Source: Scortum barcoo (taxonomy: Eukaryota > Chordata > Actinopteri > Centrarchiformes > Terapontidae). From it: DNA of 64,000 nucleotides. Made by a program: the position numbers and the translations under genes. Position 1 is the stretch's first letter. Each line of letters begins with the position of its first letter. Positions 62,901 to 64,000 of this stretch are shown one piece after another. The stretch covers positions 21,460,085-21,524,084 of the forward strand of contig CM041546.1 in assembly GCA_023238725.1 (NCBI GenBank), read 5' to 3'. The notes below the pieces were generated by a model that searched no databases, was not told the origin of the DNA, and was given only the letters and a program-made list of their open reading frames with translations.

Positions 62901-63302
62901 AAATTTGAGACTTTGAGACATTTTGCTTCTTTCAACGCCAGACCGGACTGATGAAACGACCATTATGTATTATAAGCAAAGGTACTCTGTTGTAACCAAT
63001 GGAAAATATTATTGGACTTAAAAGTTTCTCACAATTCTTGAGCATCTGTGAGATTTTGTGTGTATCTGTGAAAATGCCGCTCACTAATCTTTTTTTGTCT
63101 CATCCAGATCACTGACGACGGCCATAAAGGTGGGAAGGATGTCCAGACGGAGGCTGATAATCGGAACCAGTGTTACTACTGTAATCAGGTGTGCCAGAAC
63201 GCCAACACGCTGCGACGCCACTGCAGACAAGCTCACGGCAAGGACCGCTGCCACGTCTGCAGTGTATGTAATAAGGCCTTCAAGAGAGCTACTCACCTGA
63301 AG
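16622..63302 (+). CDS. znf236: Zinc finger protein 236 orthologue, 29 exons, 3' end outside the window
   Basis: A large nuclear C2H2 zinc-finger protein, presumed DNA-binding regulator; human ZNF236 was described as a gene with glucose-regulated expression in kidney mesangial cells. I joined 29 exons with canonical GT-AG introns and fully compatible phases into 5,130 coding bases (1,710 codons), open throughout. Fingers: 1 (exon 2), 2-3 (exon 3), 4-5 (exon 4), 6 (exon 5), 7-8 (exon 6), 9 (exon 7), 10-12 (exon 10), 13 (exon 11), 14 (exons 12/13), 15-17 (exon 13), 18-19 (exon 18), 20-21 (exon 19), 22 (exons 20/21), 23 (exon 21), 24-25 (exon 22), 26 and part of 27 (exon 29). Diagnostic non-finger blocks match my recollection of human ZNF236: DVIQQLLELSE (exon 8), VQQLQDSSTLESQALS (exon 16), ITFTEE (exon 20), [20 protein letters not shown] (exon 22). 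The human protein is about 1,845 residues with 30 fingers, so three further fingers and the C-terminus should lie to the right. Confidence 0.93.
16674..18374 (+). other. znf236: Intron 1
   Basis: The first 450 bases remain CpG-rich (part of the promoter island, with TAGCTCGGAGGCTAACGCG near 17042). A short (TG)n tract lies at 17413-17430. The remainder is AT-rich with no recognised feature. Confidence 0.65.
18375..18508 (+). CDS. znf236: znf236 exon 2: acidic leader and zinc finger 1
   Basis: Residues 18-62. An acidic DADESKTENFSDGE stretch precedes finger 1, CTICSQIFTTESQLQKHLREH (C-x2-C-x12-H-x3-H). The acceptor follows TCTCATCAG; the donor AAG|GTGAGC is strong. Enters in phase 1 and exits in phase 0. 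Confidence 0.88.
18509..21344 (+). other. znf236: Intron 2
   Basis: About 2.8 kb of mostly unique sequence. A G-run near 20270 and a CT/CA-rich stretch near 20455-20490 are the only low-complexity features noted. No exon-like sequence recognised. Confidence 0.6.
21345..21509 (+). CDS. znf236: znf236 exon 3: zinc fingers 2 and 3
   Basis: Residues 63-117, exactly 55 codons, phase 0 on both sides. Finger 2 is CDQCPQTF...HKSTH and finger 3 is CPVCNKKF...HIMLH, joined by the short non-canonical linker TTSDFT. The acceptor has a long pyrimidine tract ending CCCCCGCAG; the donor is GAG|GTTAGT. Confidence 0.92.
21631..21809 (+). CDS. znf236: znf236 exon 4: zinc fingers 4 and 5
   Basis: Residues 118-176 plus two bases. 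Finger 4 is CVECGDEF...HLEDH; finger 5 is CKTCDKEF...HMKSH. The intron before it is only 121 bases. The acceptor is CACACGCAG; the donor ATGAG|GTCAGG splits an Arg codon (phase 2). Confidence 0.92.
21810..23155 (+). other. znf236: Intron 4
   Basis: About 1.35 kb, AT-rich, unique. No repeat family, RNA gene or extra exon recognised. Confidence 0.6.
23156..23286 (+). CDS. znf236: znf236 exon 5: basic/Ser-rich linker and zinc finger 6
   Basis: Residues 177-220. A PLNSSSRNYKKN linker precedes finger 6, CHHCGKAFKKPSQLVRHIRIH, a strong Kruppel-type finger. It is followed by TG, the first part of a TGERP linker that continues in exon 6. Enters phase 2, exits phase 1. Confidence 0.92.
23287..24628 (+). 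other. znf236: Intron 5
   Basis: About 1.34 kb. Contains a (CA)n microsatellite at 23947-23990 and otherwise unique AT-rich sequence. Confidence 0.65.
23947..23990. repeat. (CA)n microsatellite in intron 5
   Basis: About twenty CA units with one AAA interruption. Confidence 0.9.
24629..24801 (+). CDS. znf236: znf236 exon 6: zinc fingers 7 and 8
   Basis: Residues 221-278. Completes the TGERP linker, then finger 7 (CSHCGKAFNQK...HMVRH), a perfect TGEKP linker, and finger 8 (CMFCPASFSQK...HVQRVH, H-x4-H). The acceptor is CCCTTTCAG; the donor is GAG|GTAGGC. Exits in phase 0. Confidence 0.94.
29920..30345. repeat. Degenerate internally repeated stretch
   Basis: Two diverged copies of a segment containing GGTTAACAA(C/T)AAAG...GTTTGGATTTTTAAG...CTTAAGTTT occur near 29935-29990 and 30268-30330. 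Between them are near-repeats of CACCTCAACTGATTTC with CTTCA-rich spacers. It resembles a decayed dispersed repeat; the family is not recognised. Confidence 0.35.
30478..32084 (+). mobile_element. Tc1/mariner-like transposon, full length, in sense orientation in intron 6
   Basis: About 1.6 kb bounded by TA dinucleotides (30476-30477 and 32085-32086), the target duplication of the Tc1/mariner superfamily. The ends form terminal inverted repeats: CACTGCTCTCAAAAAAATAAA at the left, and at the right ATTTATTTTTTTGAGCAGTG, whose complement differs by a TC dinucleotide and one further base. It encloses a transposase gene on the plus strand that is broken by indels. The family is common in fish genomes. 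Sitting in an intron it should be removed from mature transcripts. Confidence 0.93.
30778..31818 (+). pseudogene. Tc1-like transposase, frame-disrupted
   Basis: DDE-family transposase that would cut and reinsert the element. The N-terminal half is open from MRWSLQPTQ through paired helix-turn-helix DNA-binding domains (AVARRFAVSVSVVSRAW, then a basic GGGRRR linker) to the first catalytic block LFTDESRF and the VMVWGG motif, then stops at 31417-31419. Downstream, QDNARPH (second catalytic Asp, about 31510) returns in the original frame. The DLN..IEHIWD block (third catalytic residue, DD34E spacing) is shifted again near 31610 by an extra base that creates an early TGA. Small insertions near 31405 (CAGC), 31470 and 31665 (CGCCA duplication) also interrupt the frame. 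It is therefore very unlikely to be active. Confidence 0.9.
32128..32420. repeat. Teleost dispersed repeat remnant (possible LINE 3' region)
   Basis: Begins CAGAATCAGAATCAGC, followed by TTGACCAAGTATGTGTGCAC and GAATTT/GACTC-type sequence and then T/A-rich sequence with TATATAAGTATATTCTG. These strings recur in many fish genomes as a dispersed repeat, often classed as the end of a non-LTR element. It begins about 45 bases after the Tc1 element. Assigned by motif recognition only. Confidence 0.5.
34055..34177 (+). CDS. znf236: znf236 exon 7: zinc finger 9
   Basis: Residues 279-319, exactly 41 codons, phase 0 both sides, so skipping would keep the frame. Finger 9 is CMDCSCAFKKLGSLNAH with H-x4-H. 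The Val/Ser/Pro-rich tail leads into the acidic spacer. The acceptor is TCTCCTACAG; the donor is CCG|GTAAGA. Confidence 0.92.
34178..35216 (+). other. znf236: Intron 7
   Basis: About 1.0 kb, AT-rich, no recognised feature. The 3' end has a long pyrimidine-rich tract. Confidence 0.6.
35217..35390 (+). CDS. znf236: znf236 exon 8: acidic and Gln-rich spacer with DVIQQLLELSE motif
   Basis: Residues 320-377, 58 codons, phase 0 on both sides. No finger. A Gly/Glu/Ser/Thr-rich start is followed by DVIQQLLELSE, a likely amphipathic helix and one of the best non-finger identifiers of ZNF236, then Gln/Pro-rich sequence and AINQDILQ. Possible protein-interaction region; this role is inference. Confidence 0.88.
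35391..36114 (+). other. znf236: Intron 8
   Basis: About 0.7 kb, AT-rich, nothing recognised. Confidence 0.6.
36115..36292 (+). CDS. znf236: znf236 exon 9: Gln/Ser/Thr spacer ending in a basic patch
   Basis: Residues 378-436. QALENSGLSVVQ continues the spacer; a lysine/arginine-rich patch (REKKRSIFKKP) lies just before finger 10 and could act as a nuclear localisation signal. The acceptor is TTTCTGTAG; the donor CCAG|GTAGTG gives phase 1. Confidence 0.87.
36293..36791 (+). other. znf236: Intron 9
   Basis: About 0.5 kb, AT-rich, nothing recognised. Confidence 0.6.
36792..37064 (+). CDS. znf236: znf236 exon 10: zinc fingers 10, 11 and 12
   Basis: Residues 437-527. GSIREENGVRWHG leads into finger 10 (CPYCSKEFKKPSDLVRHIRIH), linker THEKP, finger 11 (CKQCFRAFAVKSTLTAH), linker TGIKA, and finger 12 (CQCCLKCFSTSGSMKVH...H). 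Finger 12 has two additional Cys residues beside the zinc ligands. These three closely match fingers 22-24. The exon is symmetric (phase 1 to phase 1). Confidence 0.95.
37065..37979 (+). other. znf236: Intron 10
   Basis: About 0.9 kb, AT-rich, nothing recognised. Confidence 0.6.
37980..38183 (+). CDS. znf236: znf236 exon 11: zinc finger 13 and basic linker
   Basis: Residues 528-595. TGVRPFPC runs into finger 13, CPHCDKIFRTSGHRKTHIASH, where Arg replaces the usual core Leu of the finger. A Lys/Arg-rich linker follows (QQRKQKFPRKANKAKVSK, then PLPDIPLQEPILITDFG), the latter a conserved ZNF236 block. Symmetric exon, phase 1 to 1. Confidence 0.94.
38297..38429 (+). CDS. znf236: znf236 exon 12: linker and first part of zinc finger 14
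   Basis: Residues 596-639. The linker is followed by DRPYKCQFCSKAYKKSSHLK, with Tyr in the usual Phe position. The donor CAG|GTAAAG cuts the finger between its two zinc-binding histidines (QHVR split from SH). The preceding intron is just 113 bases. Confidence 0.93.
38430..40254 (+). other. znf236: Intron 12
   Basis: About 1.8 kb. The segment near 38950-39480, containing GGGGCCAAGAATGGAGCCTT and GGGGCACACCAC, looks like part of a dispersed fish repeat, but I cannot name the family. The rest is AT-rich and unique. Confidence 0.5.
40255..40515 (+). CDS. znf236: znf236 exon 13: end of zinc finger 14, fingers 15-17
   Basis: Residues 640-726. SHTGERPYKC completes finger 14 and its linker; then finger 15 (CVQCSRGFASSGVLKAHIRTH), linker SGLKA, finger 16 (CLICDTTFTTSGSLRRH...H), and finger 17 (CPYCQKTFKSSPNCRKHMKTH), in which Cys takes the core Leu position. 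These match fingers 19-21. The donor ACAG|GTTTGG is weaker than its neighbours. Confidence 0.95.
40715..40944 (+). CDS. znf236: znf236 exon 14: Gln/Glu-rich spacer
   Basis: Residues 727-803. No finger. YELAQQLQPQ continues from finger 17, with MQVEIEGD and a Gln/Glu-rich body. The composition is like transcriptional activation or interaction regions, but function is not shown. Enters phase 2, exits phase 1 at GAAG|GTAAGC. Confidence 0.87.
41027..41186. repeat. 160-bp palindrome made of two tandem hairpins
   Basis: The outer arms read GACCAGATCATTCCTTATGA at the left and its complement TCATAAGGAATGATCTGGTC at the right. Inside are two copies of a hairpin, each with about 27-bp arms (…TGTAACATTTCTTGTTG / CAACAAGAAATGTTACA…) around an ACTTTC loop. 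The two hairpins are separated by CATTCCTT, and the only arm mismatch I see is AATTGAC versus AAATGAC. It may be a foldback or MITE-like element with an internal duplication; an assembly artefact is possible. No coding capacity. Confidence 0.85.
41195..41405. repeat. A-rich degenerate tandem repeat (ACACAAA/ACTACAAAGAGA type)
   Basis: Variants of AGAGACACAAAACGA, AGACACAAAAGAACTACAAA and GAGATACAAAATG recur, with a poly-A run near 41228. This is a commonly seen low-complexity repeat type in fish introns. Confidence 0.55.
42006..42784. mobile_element. Possible DNA-transposon remnant bounded by GTAGGGCTG inverted repeats
   Basis: The stretch begins GTAGGGCTG (42006-42014) and ends with the exact complement CAGCCCTAC (42776-42784). 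The left end continues TTTGATATGACG...ATATATCATGTGGCGAT, resembling fish elements that start with a GGGCTG end and an 'atatcacgat'-like interior. No target duplication is evident, and a Tc1-like relic lies inside. Tentative. Confidence 0.3.
42074..42440. mobile_element. Relic of a non-autonomous Tc1-like element
   Basis: Starts CACTACTAGTCAAAAGTTTGG followed by ACACACCTTCTGA, the end motif of a widespread fish Tc1-like family. Downstream are CTACATTGTAGATTAATACTG, TTTGCACACTCTTGGC and TGTGGAATTTCTTGCC blocks that I recognise from the same family. An internal inverted repeat pairs 42260-42280 with 42418-42438 (19 of 20 bases). The right terminus is lost or unrecognisable. No transposase is present. 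Confidence 0.6.
42991..43092 (+). CDS. znf236: znf236 exon 15: Gln/Pro-rich spacer
   Basis: Residues 804-837, a short symmetric exon (phase 1 to 1, 102 bases) that could be skipped without frame loss. Encodes DSYVPTQHSLPQNMGQFE and then a Pro/Gln-rich segment. GQFE followed by a Gln/Phe-rich segment corresponds to the same part of human ZNF236. Acceptor GGTGACAG, donor CAAG|GTACAA. Confidence 0.82.
43093..45494 (+). other. znf236: Intron 15
   Basis: About 2.4 kb. Contains the tail of an old SINE (44466-44518) and a poly-T run near 44520. The last 500 bases are unique and include several TAATT motifs; nothing else is recognised. Confidence 0.6.
44466..44518 (+). repeat. SINE 3'-tail fragment
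   Basis: GCAAATCACTTTGGACAAAAG followed by GATCCTCCAAATGAATGTAA and a (TAATG)n-like end closely resembles the conserved tail of teleost tRNA-derived SINEs ('tcgctttggataaaagcgtctgctaaatga'-type). Only the tail is recognisable; the tRNA-like head is absent. Confidence 0.6.
45495..45637 (+). CDS. znf236: znf236 exon 16: Gln/Ser-rich spacer with LQDSSTLESQALS block
   Basis: Residues 838-885. GFTITDSSYSQSQFSAVQQL continues into LQDSSTLESQALSSSYH, a strongly diagnostic ZNF236 block. Likely disordered and possibly activating; function not shown. Acceptor CTCCTTCCAG; donor GTG|GTGAGT; exits phase 0. Confidence 0.9.
45638..46046 (+). other. znf236: Intron 16
   Basis: About 0.4 kb, AT-rich, nothing recognised. 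Confidence 0.6.
46047..46150 (+). CDS. znf236: znf236 exon 17: Gln-rich and acidic linker before finger 18
   Basis: Residues 886-919. TNGLLQQSSQDELQ is followed by an acidic run (DYQDDSEDNSKRAYR). The donor TACAG|GTTTAC is a weak GT site, but phase 2 fits the Arg-Cys junction of exon 18 exactly. Confidence 0.86.
46151..48330 (+). other. znf236: Intron 17
   Basis: About 2.2 kb. Contains a degraded Tc1-like transposase fragment on the minus strand (about 46590-46900). The remainder is AT-rich and unique. Confidence 0.6.
46590..46900 (-). pseudogene. Degraded Tc1-like transposase fragment, antisense in intron 17
   Basis: On the minus strand the segment translates around FWFDERKIELFG, the counterpart of the 'W-S-D-E-T-K-I-E-L-F-G' first catalytic block of Tc1 transposases. 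Other strings (CTCAGGAGTGGCTTCTGTCT, AGAGTTCAATTTTTCTCTC, GCTTGATGCTGCCATAG) also match fish Tc1-like coding regions in this orientation. I see no convincing terminal repeats. It is an old, truncated copy and a different one from the elements in introns 6 and 22. Confidence 0.6.
48331..48482 (+). CDS. znf236: znf236 exon 18: zinc fingers 18 and 19
   Basis: Residues 920-970. Finger 18 is CTWCDKGFKKSSHLKQHVRSH, then a TGEKP linker and finger 19 CHLCGRAFVSAGVLKSHLNTH, ending in TG of the next linker. They match fingers 14 and 15 nearly residue for residue in the helices. Acceptor CCCTTTTCAG; donor ACAG|GTGAGC. Confidence 0.95.
48483..49100 (+). other. znf236: Intron 18
   Basis: About 0.6 kb, AT-rich, nothing recognised. 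Confidence 0.6.
49101..49277 (+). CDS. znf236: znf236 exon 19: zinc fingers 20 and 21
   Basis: Residues 971-1029, symmetric (phase 1 to 1). Finger 20 is CNVCDASFTTNGSLNRH...H; the linker IKSFK is short and non-canonical; finger 21 is CSMCDESFRTSLLCKKH with H-x4-H and Cys at the core Leu position, as in finger 17. Acceptor CACCGACAG; donor CAAA|GTAAGA. Confidence 0.94.
49278..49598 (+). other. znf236: Intron 19
   Basis: About 0.32 kb, unique. Its 3' end offers two AG acceptors six bases apart (AG at 49591-49592 and 49597-49598), both in frame. Confidence 0.6.
49599..49899 (+). CDS. znf236: znf236 exon 20: acidic linker and first part of zinc finger 22
   Basis: Residues 1030-1129. Begins with an acidic run (DVEDEEEEEEEDGD), then the diagnostic EIITFTEEQAAELAK block, a charged likely helical segment (AERDRISEIKDKAVELE), then finger 22 to SFKKPSDLVR. 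The donor TCAG|GTAAAT splits the Arg codon just before the first zinc-binding His. An alternative start at 49593 would replace the first Ser by Ile-Ile-Gly without changing frame. Confidence 0.93.
49900..50759 (+). other. znf236: Intron 20
   Basis: About 0.86 kb, AT-rich, nothing recognised. Confidence 0.6.
50760..50863 (+). CDS. znf236: znf236 exon 21: end of zinc finger 22 and finger 23
   Basis: Residues 1130-1164. HIRIHTGEKPYKC completes finger 22 with a perfect TGEKP linker; finger 23 is [21 protein letters not shown] followed by TG. Its helix matches that of finger 11. Donor ACAG|GTTGGA. Confidence 0.94.
50864..51361 (+). other. znf236: Intron 21
   Basis: About 0.5 kb, unique, nothing recognised. 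Confidence 0.6.
51362..51805 (+). CDS. znf236: znf236 exon 22: zinc fingers 24 and 25, then Gln/Gly-rich region
   Basis: Residues 1165-1312, the largest exon seen (444 bases, symmetric phase 1 to 1). Finger 24 is CHMCNTSFSTKGSLKVHMRLH; finger 25 is CPFCELRFRTSGHRKTHIQCH with Arg at the core Leu position. A Ser/Lys-rich stretch, a Gly/Gln-rich run (GQGQDQGTGQSMASGQGQQ) and the diagnostic [20 protein letters not shown] block follow. Acceptor TCTCTGCAG; donor TCAG|GTAGGG. Confidence 0.95.
51832..53424 (-). mobile_element. Tc1-like transposon with long inverted repeats (IR/DR type), antisense in intron 22
   Basis: About 1.6 kb flanked by TA (51830-51831 and 53425-53426). The ends are near-perfect inverted repeats of about 200 bases beginning CAGTGGGGCAAAAAAGTATT. 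Within each repeat a second copy of the AAGTATTTGGTCA motif recurs (outer copy near 51846, inner near 52018 at the left; inner near 53227 at the right). This is the inverted-repeat/direct-repeat layout typical of Sleeping Beauty-type Tc1 elements, where the repeated motifs bind transposase. The transposase lies on the minus strand and is broken. Confidence 0.93.
52047..53045 (-). pseudogene. Tc1-like transposase, frame-disrupted, minus strand
   Basis: DDE transposase remnant read right to left. It starts at 53045 with MAKTKELSKDTRNKIVDLHQ; helix-turn-helix sequence (SAIGKQLGVKKSTVGAIIRK) and a PRSGAPRKIS linker follow. The frame shifts near 52860 and again near 52790. The next open part carries IWSDETKIELFG (first catalytic Asp) and NIMLWGCFS, and stops near 52372. 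A third part carries FQHDNDPKHTA (second Asp) and SPDLNPIENLWREL (third catalytic residue, DD34E spacing), stopping near 52162. Several indels separate these parts, so no functional transposase is encoded. Confidence 0.9.
54684..54834 (+). repeat. Internally deleted tRNA-derived SINE with (TTC)n tail
   Basis: The head GGGGCGGCAGTAGCTCAGTC (54684-54703) resembles a tRNA 5' half with a polymerase III A-box-like TAGCTCAGT, followed by GGGACTTGGCTTGGAAACC. The usual B-box and body are missing. The sequence then jumps to a tail with GTAAATTTCCCCATTTGAGG and ends in a (TTC)n tract at about 54801-54834. The family is common in acanthomorph fishes as I recall it. Presumed inactive. Confidence 0.65.
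55264..55409 (+). CDS. znf236: znf236 exon 23: start of the Ser/Thr/Gln-rich region
   Basis: Residues 1313-1361. AAGDLTVSLPDGLTTLDGI is followed by NLVCPNVQISGIDTSNINNI and TLQ, matching the corresponding ZNF236 block. An alternative acceptor at 55269 would remove two residues. Donor CAG|GTTACA; exits phase 0. Confidence 0.9.
55410..57367 (+). other. znf236: Intron 23
   Basis: About 2.0 kb, AT-rich. A (TTCA)n/(TTTA)n tract lies near 55965-56000 and a poly-T run near 56980-56995. No repeat family or gene recognised. Confidence 0.6.
57368..57599 (+). CDS. znf236: znf236 exon 24: Ser/Gln/Leu-rich region
   Basis: Residues 1362-1438. IDHTLLQQTLQQGGLLSQ is a likely amphipathic segment conserved in ZNF236; then Ser/Ala/Val-rich sequence including VVIHPLTSLALQPS and SLSEQDAS. 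Acceptor CTCTTCCAG; donor AGTG|GTATGT, phase 1. Confidence 0.92.
57685..57858 (+). CDS. znf236: znf236 exon 25: paired QEITLTI motifs
   Basis: Residues 1439-1496, symmetric phase 1 to 1. Carries two exact copies of QEITLTI (residues 1460-1466 and 1489-1495), 29 residues apart, in a Ser/Gly/Ala-rich background. The intron before it is only 85 bases and would terminate the frame if retained. Acceptor TTCTGCAG; donor TCAG|GTAGGT. Confidence 0.92.
57859..58756 (+). other. znf236: Intron 25
   Basis: About 0.9 kb. Contains a perfect 17-bp-arm inverted repeat at 58092-58148 (listed separately) and poly-T near 58455. Otherwise unique. Confidence 0.6.
58092..58148. repeat. Hairpin with 17-bp perfect arms in intron 25
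   Basis: GAGGTTATGAGTGATAC (58092-58108) pairs perfectly with GTATCACTCATAACCTC (58132-58148) across a 23-base loop. The loop begins CCCC and ends GAGGGT, which could extend the stem. Function unknown; it may be a foldback remnant. Confidence 0.8.
58757..58915 (+). CDS. znf236: znf236 exon 26: Ser/Asn-rich exon with TLTITN motif
   Basis: Residues 1497-1549, symmetric (159 bases, phase 1 to 1), so it could be included or skipped without changing frame. Encodes GQDLLAQHSNPNGAEMNGS, then SATLTITNDHLLPQS. I do not recall a clear counterpart in human ZNF236, so it may be lineage-specific or alternatively spliced; the splice sites are good (CTTTTGCAG and GCAG|GTTAGG). Confidence 0.8.
58916..62214 (+). 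other. znf236: Intron 26
   Basis: About 3.3 kb of mostly unique sequence. It contains a short perfect hairpin at 60974-61007 and a (TC)n tract at the acceptor (about 62183-62205). No recognised mobile element or gene. Confidence 0.6.
60974..61007. repeat. Short hairpin with 12-bp perfect arms in intron 26
   Basis: TACAGTTCAGCC (60974-60985) and GGCTGAACTGTA (60996-61007) pair perfectly around a 10-base loop GCGCTTCGAT. Too short for a typical microRNA precursor; may be chance. Confidence 0.6.
62215..62372 (+). CDS. znf236: znf236 exon 27: Ser/Thr-rich region with VTLTLTD motif
   Basis: Residues 1550-1602. VSSLPPSTTLSHTAASQSLV continues into GVASDSSVTLTLTDAHSML and DGVTLNLNTQ, matching ZNF236. 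The acceptor has a long CT tract and TTGTCAG; the donor CAG|GTGAAA runs into poly-A. Confidence 0.92.
62610..62738 (+). CDS. znf236: znf236 exon 28: Gln/Ser-rich region
   Basis: Residues 1603-1645, 43 codons, phase 0 both sides. GQTFPAVLNDSSLPGQ and then GQQVILVSHHSQS, both conserved ZNF236-type blocks. Acceptor GATCTTTAG; donor AAT|GTGAGT. Confidence 0.9.
62739..63107 (+). other. znf236: Intron 28
   Basis: About 0.37 kb, AT-rich, nothing recognised. Confidence 0.6.
63108..63302 (+). CDS. znf236: znf236 exon 29: zinc finger 26 and first part of finger 27
   Basis: Residues 1646-1710, phase 0 both sides. Finger 26 is CYYCNQVCQNANTLRRH with H-x4-H, unusual in having Cys at the core Phe position. 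Finger 27 starts CSVCNKAFKRATHLK and is cut by the donor AAG|GTAAGA before its histidines, which must lie in the next exon. In human ZNF236 three further fingers follow. Confidence 0.93.
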
Positions 63303-64000
63303 GTAAGAGCTCGTGTAAAAAGACTCTGACTTTGAATTGAAGCTACTGATGGCTTATTTTTAATGCTAATATGAATCCAGCTCCTGCTTCCTCTCTATAA
63401 ACAGTGCTGCCACTTATTTGATTCTATTTGAATTTAGCATCCATGCAATAAAACTGAATGAATAAAATTCTCCTTGTTTTCTTTTATGAAAACAATAAGT
63501 CAATGCTCCCAACACAAATCTTACTTAAAGCAATTAGAGCTTCCACCTCAGACCGGTAAGTGATAGATTCAAAGAGTCAGTGAAGAAAAGGATACCAGTG
63601 AGAGCTATATAATAAAACACACCGTCATACATCGCATAAGTCGCATTTCGGATTGAACCGTCATTCCAAAACAAAACACTTAAACTGAGAGGTGTTTTGT
63701 GGTTGAATCAGAAGCACATAAGCTTCTCTTCCGTGTCAGTCCTCCTTACGCGGCGGAGACACTCCAGCACGTAAATGGCTGAGCTCTCAGATCAGGAGGA
63801 GGGAGGATGTGATGGCTTTATACGCGAGCCCTCTCCCCCACCATATGTCACATTTCCAAGCAGAGGCCACTGTGCCGCAGGACCTCGCTTTTGTATGTGC
63901 GCCTCAACCTGACGAGCACTAATTCTCTTTCATGAAAGTAATGACGCTGAGATTAGGTGGGTGTCGCAGCGAGAGTGGCCGAGCTTCATCCTCCGCAGGT
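63303..64000 (+). other. znf236: Start of intron 29, running to the window edge
   Basis: AT-rich unique sequence with no further finger motif. The final bases read TCATCCTCCGCAG|GT, a plausible acceptor at 63997-63998 with only two bases beyond it, so exon 30 may begin at 63999; this cannot be decided here. Confidence 0.6.

Noticed and set aside
1..64000. CRISPR array, operon, phage or other prokaryote-style system
   Set aside because: No regularly spaced direct repeats, ribosome-binding-site-linked gene strings or prokaryotic protein families are present; the sequence is vertebrate.

Overview
The window is vertebrate genomic DNA, most probably from a ray-finned (teleost, likely acanthomorph) fish. 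The evidence is a widely split gene with GT-AG introns, abundant (TG)n/(CA)n and homopolymer tracts, several Tc1/mariner-family DNA transposons of the kinds common in fish, and teleost SINE and interspersed-repeat relics. There is no bacterial or viral gene organisation.

Layout. Positions 1 to about 16,440 hold no gene I can support: low-complexity tracts, one diverged teleost interspersed repeat (about 8175-8810) and unique AT-rich sequence. A CpG-rich, TATA-less promoter and first-exon region lies around 16,440-17,120. From 16,622 to beyond the right edge, one plus-strand gene fills the rest. I reconstructed 29 consecutive coding exons whose splice phases all join. They give 5,130 coding bases (1,710 codons) without an internal stop, ending at 63,302 in the middle of a zinc finger. 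The product is the orthologue of ZNF236, a C2H2 zinc-finger protein of about 1,845 residues and 30 fingers in human. Twenty-six complete fingers and the first part of a 27th are visible. The last part of the protein (about 140 residues by comparison with the human length) lies past the window.

The predicted protein has these parts in order: an AT-hook-like N-terminus; fingers 1-9; an acidic/Gln-rich spacer; fingers 10-17; a Gln/Ser-rich spacer; fingers 18-21; an acidic linker; fingers 22-25; a long Gln/Ser/Thr-rich region with repeated [IV]TL-type motifs; then fingers 26 onward. Fingers 10-13 match fingers 22-25, and fingers 14-17 match 18-21, one for one, so the central array is two duplicated four-finger cassettes.

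The introns carry the mobile DNA. There is a full-length but broken Tc1-like element in intron 6 (sense) and another with long inverted repeats in intron 22 (antisense). Intron 17 has a degraded Tc1 transposase fragment. Intron 14 has a non-autonomous Tc1-like relic and an unusual 160-bp double-hairpin palindrome. SINE remains lie in introns 15 and 22. I found no sign of a novel multi-gene system; the most interesting features are internal to the ZNF236 gene and the foldback structures in its introns.
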